Source: a virus. Taken from it: 27,213 nt of DNA. The stretch is taken from positions 1 through 27,213 of the IMG/VR virus record IMGVR_UViG_3300030102_004644; one strand, written 5' to 3'. A model generated the notes under the pieces. The model made no database searches. It saw only the letters and a list, made by a program, of their open reading frames with translations, and was not told the DNA's origin. The position numbers were made by a program, and so were the translations under genes. Shown one piece after another: positions 21,900 to 27,213 of this stretch (within the stretch, counting starts at the first letter, position 1; each line of letters begins with the position of its first letter).

Positions 21900-22161
21900 G
21901 AGAGTGAGGTCAGAGCGGTATCTCAAATCATTGCGTGGTCAGCCATGCTTGGTTTGCGGTACTGGCTCTGAGGCTCACCACATCATGTTCGCAGAGCCAA
22001 ATGCTATGGGGATGAAAGTGGGAGATAATTGGTGCGTTCCTCTGTGCCACACATGTCACATGACACTTCATGCTTTTGGCGATGAAAAAACATGGTGGGA
22101 TCTAAAAGGTGTAGACCCCTTGGCTTGGGCCAAGAGTAATTGGGAGAAGTTCAATGGATGA
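21877..22161 (+). CDS. HNH-family nuclease, DUF968/Ref-like
   Basis: This 94-residue basic protein has CLVCG (C24, C27), AHHIMF (H34, H35), NWCVPLCHTCHMTLHAFG (N51, C57, C60, H61, H65) and a helical tail. That is the zinc-stabilised His-Me-finger pattern of small phage recombination nucleases such as DUF968, YbcO and the Ref C-terminal domain. It overlaps the end of the previous gene by 23 nt and lies directly after the exonuclease-annealase set, which suggests processing of recombination intermediates. Specific family membership is inferred. Confidence 0.7.
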   Translation: MKTQFRSKRVRSERYLKSLRGQPCLVCGTGSEAHHIMFAEPNAMGMKVGDNWCVPLCHTCHMTLHAFGDEKTWWDLKGVDPLAWAKSNWEKFNG

Positions 22162-22267
22162 TGAATACGAGTGCGATCAGGACTGCGATTACAGCGATGT
22201 AGTTAACGGTGAATGCGAGTGCTACAACCGCAAGTCTGAAGAAGAAGAAGCGAGGTGTCCGGTATGA
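22154..22267 (+). CDS. 37-residue cysteine-rich acidic micro-protein
   Basis: The product is MDDEYECDQDCDYSDVVNGE followed by CECYNRKSEEEEARCPV, 37 residues with six cysteines and many acidic residues. GGGAG lies 7 nt before the ATG. It overlaps the HNH gene by 8 nt and the next gene by ATGA, so it is embedded in a continuous coupled run of genes. That supports it being translated despite its size. It could bind a metal or mimic a charged surface; no family recognised. Confidence 0.55.
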   Translation: MDDEYECDQDCDYSDVVNGECECYNRKSEEEEARCPV

Positions 22268-22521
22268 GTGACATGGTATGGACACTGAGCTTCCTCTCTT
22301 CAGTAGCGGGTGTGGTGACATCTACATCAGGAGATGGTGAAACTACACGACATTTCGCTTGGGCGTCAGATAGCCCTGATTATTGGCTGCATTACATCGT
22401 GGATGATAATGGCAAGCAGGGCATCATGATTGATGAAGAACACGCGCCGAATGAAGAATTGCTCTATCTAATTATGGGGTATGGGGCGTACCACGATGTA
22501 AATGTGGAGATTGCAGCATGA
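22264..22521 (+). CDS. Small acidic hypothetical protein
   Basis: This 85-residue protein starts MSDMVWTLSFLSSVAGVVTS. I take the ATG at 22264 (ATGA overlap with the previous gene, GAGG 8 nt upstream) over an in-frame GTG at 22255. It has a DSPDYWLHYIVDDNGKQGIM segment and an acidic middle (DEEHAPNEELLYLIMG). The N-terminus is mildly hydrophobic but too weak for a clear membrane segment. Function unknown. Confidence 0.65.
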   Translation: MSDMVWTLSFLSSVAGVVTSTSGDGETTRHFAWASDSPDYWLHYIVDDNGKQGIMIDEEHAPNEELLYLIMGYGAYHDVNVEIAA

Positions 22522-23003
22522 GCGATGTATCAGAAGCTGCCATTCACTTTGAGGCTGTCAAAACATCGATGTCTCAAAGCAAGGCCGGAACCATACTGCG
22601 GATAGCCATTCACCCGAATGATGTGCCGCCCAGCCTGCATACCGATTGGGTTGGATCAAGGTACATGGTGGCAATGGTGAAGCTGGATGACGAGGATCAG
22701 CCAGAGATATCTGATGATCAGCGTCAGGCAAAAGCTCTAGTCGCCAGTGCAGGTATGCTTTGCAGGAACGAAGACTTCCGCAAATTCTTGGACAGCCAAG
22801 ACCTGCTATCTTTCTCGCCAGATCACTGGAACGTGGATGGAGATGGAGATAAGTATTCAGACTTAGAGGCCTTAACAGCAAGATGCTTGCGTAGTTACCT
22901 TCACATCGAAAGCAGATCAGAGTTGGCCACAAACTCTGAGGCAAGGGAGAGGTTCAAGAAACTTCAAGAGGATTTCACGCTATGGAAGAAAAACAGACCG
23001 TAG
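22518..23003 (+). CDS. Conserved-looking phage hypothetical protein
   Basis: This 161-residue protein starts MSDVSEAAIHFEAVKTSMSQ, coupled by ATGA. It has KAGTILRIAIHPNDVPPSLH and VGSRYMVAMVKLDDEDQPEI near the front, LVASAGMLCRNEDFRKFLDS in the middle, and CLRSYLHIESRSELATNSEA near the end. This order (G..L...IHP.DVP, G.RYM.A.V.L, G.LC....F..FL) recurs in accessory proteins of alphaproteobacterial phages as I recall it. No enzyme motif is visible. Its place among recombination genes suggests a DNA-metabolism accessory, but that is only context. Confidence 0.65.
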   Translation: MSDVSEAAIHFEAVKTSMSQSKAGTILRIAIHPNDVPPSLHTDWVGSRYMVAMVKLDDEDQPEISDDQRQAKALVASAGMLCRNEDFRKFLDSQDLLSFSPDHWNVDGDGDKYSDLEALTARCLRSYLHIESRSELATNSEARERFKKLQEDFTLWKKNRP

Positions 23004-23194
23004 AGGGCGCATCTTCACAGGAGTTCATGGGTATCAAAGACATCAGTGAACTTCTGTCGATGACACGCAAACAAGCCTACTACATCACAAAGACAGACAA
23101 AGACTTCCCAAAGGGCATCAGCCTAAGCCCGAGGATCAAGAGGTGGAAAACTGCTGAAGTGATGTCTTGGCTAGAAACCAAACAGGACGATTAA
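22982..23194 (+). CDS. AlpA/excisionase-like HTH regulator
   Basis: This 70-residue protein has the layout of AlpA/excisionase-type winged helix proteins. FMGIKDISELLSMTRKQAYY (about 15-34) is the helix-turn-helix. A wing-like DFPKGISLSPRIKRWKTAEV is followed by a final helix ending in a conserved Trp (MSWLETKQ). Such proteins act as small DNA-binding regulators or recombination directionality factors. It overlaps the previous gene by 22 nt. Dyad copy 8 begins immediately after its stop codon. It is a candidate to bind the dyad sites, but nothing direct links them. Confidence 0.75.
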   Translation: MEEKQTVEGASSQEFMGIKDISELLSMTRKQAYYITKTDKDFPKGISLSPRIKRWKTAEVMSWLETKQDD

Positions 23195-23212
23195 TTTGTA
23201 CGATGGTACAAA
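23195..23212. promoter_or_regulatory. Dyad operator-like site, copy 8 (spacer GATG)
   Basis: TTTGTAC-GATG-GTACAAA, a perfect dyad whose spacer is the reverse complement of CATC. It follows the HTH gene's stop with no gap and ends 14 nt before the next ATG, just ahead of its GGGAG site. Confidence 0.8.
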
Positions 23213-23226
23213 ACGGGAGAACGAAA

Positions 23227-23469
23227 ATGAATGACGTATCGAAGCGCAAATACAACATCAAAAAGAAAGACCGCAAGCCTTGGTCAGAAGCTGCCAAAGA
23301 GGCTCAAAGCGAGCGCATGAAAGAGATGTGGAGACTGCGTAAGCTGAAAAAACAAAAGGCCAAGCTGGAGAACAAGGTCAATGCTGGGAAGATTTACATG
23401 ACCCTCACAGACAAGGTTGAGCCGAAGCCAATGTGGAAGCGCATCATTGATGCCATCTTGGGGCGGTAA
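23227..23469 (+). CDS. Small basic hypothetical protein
   Basis: This 80-residue, strongly basic protein starts MNDVSKRKYNIKKKDRKPWS. It contains SEAAKEAQSERMKEMWRLRK then LKKQKAKLENKVN, a long Lys/Arg helix that could bind nucleic acid. It ends PMWKRIIDAILGR, an amphipathic helix. The ATG at 23227 is set by GGGAG 8 nt upstream; a longer frame would begin in the HTH gene and cross the dyad. Its stop overlaps the next start (TAATG). The 'RM.E.W..RK' pattern is reminiscent of NUMOD-type or HTH linkers, but I assign no family. Confidence 0.65.
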   Translation: MNDVSKRKYNIKKKDRKPWSEAAKEAQSERMKEMWRLRKLKKQKAKLENKVNAGKIYMTLTDKVEPKPMWKRIIDAILGR

Positions 23470-23858
23470 TGTATCCCTGTCCTCAATGTCACTCAAGGGG
23501 TACGCGGACCAGAGACAAAGCTAATGTAACTCTCTGGCCCTACCCCCAAGTGACCCGGCATCGGGTCTGCGACGATTGCGGAACACACTTCATCACAGCA
23601 GAAGAGTTGTTCCGCGTCATCAAGCCAATACCGAAACTGGGCAAAAAACACAGCTTCCCTAGAAAGCCCCACTCCAAGGCCAGAGGCCGTATACAAGAGG
23701 CTTTGAAAGAGCTAGAGATCGGCGATTACATCATGGCAAACAACAAAAGAGAGGCCGTCGCATTGCAGGGCGGCATGATCAAGCTGTGTGGCGCTGGTTG
23801 TATGCGGGTACGAAAATCTAGGAAGTCAGACAGGTATGTTTGCCAACGGATCAAATGA
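23469..23858 (+). CDS. NrdR-like zinc-ribbon protein
   Basis: This 129-residue protein has an N-terminal zinc ribbon, MYPCPQCHSRGTRTRD (C4, C7) then RHRVCDDCGTHFITAEELFR (C34, C37). It closely follows the NrdR pattern C..C....T...R...R.R.C..CG..F.T.E. The NrdR ATP-cone domain is absent. The second part, RGRIQEALKELEIGDYIMAN, with LCGAGCMRVRKS...YVCQRI, resembles a small module seen after such ribbons in phage DNA-binding proteins. It may be a transcription factor. It is the last rightward gene and ends 1 nt from the stop of the convergent virion gene. Confidence 0.7.
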   Translation: MYPCPQCHSRGTRTRDKANVTLWPYPQVTRHRVCDDCGTHFITAEELFRVIKPIPKLGKKHSFPRKPHSKARGRIQEALKELEIGDYIMANNKREAVALQGGMIKLCGAGCMRVRKSRKSDRYVCQRIK

Positions 23859-23859
23859 C

Positions 23860-26800
23860 CTAGATGTCTGCCTCGTTCATAACCTTGTTGCCCCTCTGGA
23901 TAAGGGCCTCTAGATTGTCGCGCAGCCGTTCCGTGGCTTTTTCCTTCTGATCGTCAGATAGGTTTGGATTGGCATCTATCTGACGCAGCTTCCTCAAAAT
24001 TCTGTTTCTTGCGCTGTTGATCGCCCTGATCTGGCCAAACACAGAAAGTTCTTTTTGATATCTACTACGAACATCCCTGATGGCAGATGGGTCTCGCGAC
24101 TTGATGACCTCTTCCAGAACCTCTCTGGCTTTGAGAACCTTGTTCCTGTTCTCTATGAAGCCTGAGACATCTTCTCTTTCAGATACGCTGTAGAACACCT
24201 TCCGCAAGAACGGTGTCTGCCTGACAAACTCGTCCTCAAAGCCTTCCGACAGTGCCGTCGGTATGGTCTGTGTGGTGAAGTCTAGCGTCCGGTTGACAAA
24301 CATACCGGCACCACCAGTGAGATAGTTGAGCCAGTAATCGATTATGTCTGGGGAGAAGTCGAGCAGACCGCTTTCCACCTTGCTGCCACCAGTTAGCTTA
24401 TTCAAGTTATCTGTGGCCCACTTCAAGGATGGGCTGGTGGTTGACCAGTACAGTTGACTGTTTGGCGGCGGCGTTGGGTCGAATGGGCTTGTCTCTTTGA
24501 CGATGGGCCGACCAGAGAACTCTTCTTCGTTCCGCATCAAATCAACAAATGGATCTGCAACCGTTGGGGCTGCAAAGTTAAAGAAGTTATTTGTGCCGCC
24601 AAGAGGGTTCAATGCGTCTGCCGCTGTCATAAAGATGCTCGACCCAGCCTCACCGATGTCGTAACCGCCGCGCATCAATCGGCTCAAAGAGCGACCAAGA
24701 TTGAAGCCGATGTTCAGGCCATATGGCAGAGGTATGGAGATGTGAGACCTGTCAGTCACCCCGAATGGATCAGGTAGCAAGATATTATGCTCAAGTATGT
24801 ATTCAGGGGCTTTGTCAAACACCAGTTCTCCATCTTCATCTTCTTCTGACAGAGATGCGTTTAACTGATCTAGGATTATCCCAGCCATCACGGTGGAGAC
24901 CCATATCTTGCGAACCTTGGATGAGCGTGTGGCTGCATTGATAAGGGCAAACGAGCCTTGCAACGAGGCATTGTAGAACAGGTAGACAGAGTTCATAAAG
25001 GGCTTAAACTCCCCGCCCTTTGCAAAGTCTACCGTCACGTTTCTCGCTGCAAACGCGGCTCGTTCAAACCCTATCTTTGGTGCAAGTGATTTGAACGTGG
25101 CTACACGAATGGCGTTCTCAACCACCGTGTTGTAATCGTCTAGCAAGTTCAGGATTGAACCAGCGCCCTTGCCGACAAAGCTATTTTTTACAGAGTTCCA
25201 TTTGCCCCTCGCGCCGCTCTCGGCAATATCACCGATGACGCCCTTGATGCCATTGATCTGGTCTTGCAGGGTGTCCATGGTGTTCAGGGCATTCTGACCG
25301 CCATATATCTGGAACAATCTGAATACATCCGCGTCTGTGGCGTTGTTGATGTCAAAGCCTGCGGACTCTGCCATTTCTTTTGTGATCGTTGACGGCAGTT
25401 CAAACTGACCTGTGTTTTTGTTTCTACGCATACCGCGCACGACATCTTTGACGCCCTTGAACGCAGACTTGTAGTTGGTCAGTATTTCTTTTGTAAGGCC
25501 ATCGATCTCGTATTGATTGACGTTCACTCCCGCTGTTTGAACATCTCGCACAAGGTTTGTGACCAAGAACTCTGGGTTGTATGTGGTATTGATATTCGAC
25601 AGATATCTGTTGATCTTGCCGAACCCTCTCACAATTCCTGACAGGGTCTGGTTCGATGCCCCGGTTGAACCCTTCATGGCCTTCGCCACCCTTGGGTCTC
25701 TTGTCTTGATAAGTATTTCTTTCCCGCCCTCTTTGACGACCAGTATTGAGTCGTCGTTCTTGGCTTGGAAGTCGTACATCATTTTGACTGCGCCTTGGAC
25801 AAGGCCACGACGCATGGGTGGGCTTTGCAACTCGACTGCATACTCAGACATGGCTTCAGGTTCTGCGCGGATCAGGTCAAGGAATGACTTACCTACGGCA
25901 TTCTTCTCAGACCTGATGACGGCGTTTTGGTTCTGCATGAACACGCTTGCCAACACGCTAGTGGCGTACTCGCTGCGGCCAAGCATGCGGCGGTCTTCCT
26001 TGCCCCTGATGCTGAAGGTCTGACCACGGGCTGCGCCAAAGCTGCCCTCTTCGCTTGCCTCTCCATCTGGATCAAGTATGCCGCGTAAGGGGACATACTC
26101 TTGGAAGTCTGGTGCCGTAACCGTGTTGCCTTCTTCGTCAATCTCAACTTCGCCAGTATTGAAGTCTGCCGGTATCAGCCCGCCTTCTACACGAACTTTG
26201 TTTGTGTCGGCCACGATATCTCTGACTATGCCTCTTACATCCTGAAGCACCTGTCTGTTGTTTGTATCAAGGCTGTTTACCCAGTTGATGATGGCATCAG
26301 CCTCTGCATCCCGCATGCCCGAACCGGCGGTCTCGCCTTCGTTGATGGAGCTTATATATGCGTTTCTCTCTTTGGCATGCAGCGCGTATAGATACGCATC
26401 TACGACTGCAAGACGTTTGCTGCCCGACTCTTTCTCTGCCTGACGGACAAAGTCGCTCGCAGCAGCAAGACCTTCGTAATTTGTACCCTCGTCTAAATTT
26501 AGATCTTTGACGCGGTCAGCCGCTGGTTCGTAGAAAGCATTCTTTGCCTCTTCGATGCGGTTGCCCACACGGCCATGGTACAGGCTCTCCTGCAAGTATG
26601 GATCAAACGCATCATCGATTGTTGCGCCCTGCGCTCGCAGCTTGTCCACAACTTGTGCGATGGGGAGGAACCTGTCTTGGAACAGGTCGCCAAAGGTGTT
26701 GGCCGCCTTCTCTGCTTTCTCTTCGCTGCCCAAAGTTACGAGCTTCAGGGCCTTCTTTAGAACATCATATGACTTGCCATAGACGATGCTGTTCTGCGCC

Positions 26801-27213
26801 TCTCTCAGGTGAGAGGACGAGTAATCCATGGGTATGGCTGAACGGTCTGCTATTTCTCGTCTGTAGTTCTTCTCACGAGGAAATGCTGTAGCGACAGTGA
26901 ATATACCGTCTCCAGACCTAAGCCTGTTTGGCGGTATGAAAGCAAGGCGCACAACAATCTCTGGAGACTTCCTTGGTGGATTCTTCATAGAAAGCTGTAA
27001 GTCGCCACCGGGTCGAGTTTCGCTTATGACATCAGGGCCATCTCTGTAACCCTGCTTCGCCCAAGCCTGCATGACATCGTATATTGGCTGCTCTAGATCA
27101 GTGTACTTGCTGCTATCAAGAAACTCTTGAAGGTGATTTCTTTGCAGCATGTGATGAAGGCCAAAGTCTTGCAAGAACGACACTTTTAGCCCAGTAGACT
27201 TGTCCTGACCCGC
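23860..27213 (-). CDS. Giant internal/ejection-type virion protein, LPD38-like C-terminus (N-terminus off the right edge)
   Basis: The frame is open to the window edge; a GTG at 27183 is internal and ten more codons continue upstream, so 1,117 residues of the C-terminal part are visible. One block contains AYLYALHAKERNAYISSINE and GSGMRDAEADAIINW. A helical section holds FKSLAPKIGFERAAFAARNV, then TVDFAKGGEFKPFMNSVYLF and YNASLQGSFALINAATR. That pattern resembles LPD38 and neighbouring domains of giant polyvalent phage proteins, which are packaged and ejected with the DNA. A hydrophobic patch follows (VSTVMAGIILDQLNA). The end is a charged coiled coil. Enzymatic domains, if any, lie beyond the window. 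Confidence 0.7.
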   Translation of the reverse strand, partial: AGQDKSTGLKVSFLQDFGLHHMLQRNHLQEFLDSSKYTDLEQPIYDVMQAWAKQGYRDGPDVISETRPGGDLQLSMKNPPRKSPEIVVRLAFIPPNRLRSGDGIFTVATAFPREKNYRREIADRSAIPMDYSSSHLREAQNSIVYGKSYDVLKKALKLVTLGSEEKAEKAANTFGDLFQDRFLPIAQVVDKLRAQGATIDDAFDPYLQESLYHGRVGNRIEEAKNAFYEPAADRVKDLNLDEGTNYEGLAAASDFVRQAEKESGSKRLAVVDAYLYALHAKERNAYISSINEGETAGSGMRDAEADAIINWVNSLDTNNRQVLQDVRGIVRDIVADTNKVRVEGGLIPADFNTGEVEIDEEGNTVTAPDFQEYVPLRGILDPDGEASEEGSFGAARGQTFSIRGKEDRRMLGRSEYATSVLASVFMQNQNAVIRSEKNAVGKSFLDLIRAEPEAMSEYAVELQSPPMRRGLVQGAVKMMYDFQAKNDDSILVVKEGGKEILIKTRDPRVAKAMKGSTGASNQTLSGIVRGFGKINRYLSNINTTYNPEFLVTNLVRDVQTAGVNVNQYEIDGLTKEILTNYKSAFKGVKDVVRGMRRNKNTGQFELPSTITKEMAESAGFDINNATDADVFRLFQIYGGQNALNTMDTLQDQINGIKGVIGDIAESGARGKWNSVKNSFVGKGAGSILNLLDDYNTVVENAIRVATFKSLAPKIGFERAAFAARNVTVDFAKGGEFKPFMNSVYLFYNASLQGSFALINAATRSSKVRKIWVSTVMAGIILDQLNASLSEEDEDGELVFDKAPEYILEHNILLPDPFGVTDRSHISIPLPYGLNIGFNLGRSLSRLMRGGYDIGEAGSSIFMTAADALNPLGGTNNFFNFAAPTVADPFVDLMRNEEEFSGRPIVKETSPFDPTPPPNSQLYWSTTSPSLKWATDNLNKLTGGSKVESGLLDFSPDIIDYWLNYLTGGAGMFVNRTLDFTTQTIPTALSEGFEDEFVRQTPFLRKVFYSVSEREDVSGFIENRNKVLKAREVLEEVIKSRDPSAIRDVRSRYQKELSVFGQIRAINSARNRILRKLRQIDANPNLSDDQKEKATERLRDNLEALIQRGNKVMNEADI

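Noticed and set aside
7695-23212. The repeated dyad as a CRISPR array.
   Set aside because: Copies are hundreds to thousands of bases apart with unrelated genes between, and no cas genes are seen. The Cas4-like nuclease belongs to a recombination operon.
26480-26497. TTTGTAC-CCTC-GTCTAAA in the giant virion gene as a ninth dyad copy.
   Set aside because: Two mismatches in the right arm and inside late coding DNA; likely chance. The same applies to a similar word near 2158 in the scaffold gene.

Overview
The window reads as a large part of a tailed double-stranded DNA bacteriophage (or prophage) genome. The late virion genes run leftwards on the minus strand: small terminase, a zinc-knuckle protein, large terminase, portal, a small coiled-coil protein, a GroES-like co-chaperonin, scaffold, two capsid-associated proteins and the start of the major capsid protein, which leaves the window at the left edge. 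A very large internal/ejection-type virion protein, also on the minus strand, enters from the right edge. If the genome is circular or circularly permuted, both edges belong to one leftward late block and the window holds most of the other, early/replicative arm. I see no integrase, DNA polymerase, lysis or tail-fibre gene. The protein types fit phages of marine alphaproteobacteria, but the host is an inference.

From 8.99 to 23.86 kb the genes run rightwards, except two on the minus strand (primase-helicase and RusA-like resolvase). The left part (8.99-13.6 kb) has six small unknown genes and then a coupled pair: a MoxR-type AAA+ ATPase and a protein with a metallopeptidase-like HExxH motif and a von Willebrand A domain. 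The middle (13.66-17.6 kb) holds unknown genes, an HNH endonuclease with duplicated zinc knuckles and a small two-helix membrane protein. The right part (17.7-22.2 kb) is a replication/recombination module: T7 gp4-like primase-helicase, RusA-like nuclease, PD-(D/E)XK exonuclease with a C-terminal cysteine cluster, DUF1071/Sak3-type single-strand annealing protein, a small protein with an SSB-like acidic tip, and an HNH/DUF968-like nuclease. Small accessory genes follow, including an AlpA-like HTH protein and an NrdR-like zinc-ribbon protein that could be regulators.

The most striking non-coding signal is an 18-bp dyad, TTYGTAC-N4-GTACAAA, present eight times between 7.7 and 23.2 kb. All copies are intergenic or at a gene's end, and none is in the structural block. 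Several lie 14-50 nt before a start codon. Alongside it is a second recurring layout: a GC-rich hairpin straight after a stop codon, then a CATTTG-type element or the dyad, an A/C-rich leader and a Shine-Dalgarno site. Together these suggest a phage-specific regulatory code in which most early genes or short operons are separately terminated and controlled. Other non-coding features are a 610-nt gene-free region rich in hairpins between the divergent arms, a five-run G-quadruplex motif beside the small terminase gene, and two related AT-rich elements upstream of the large terminase and the primase-helicase.
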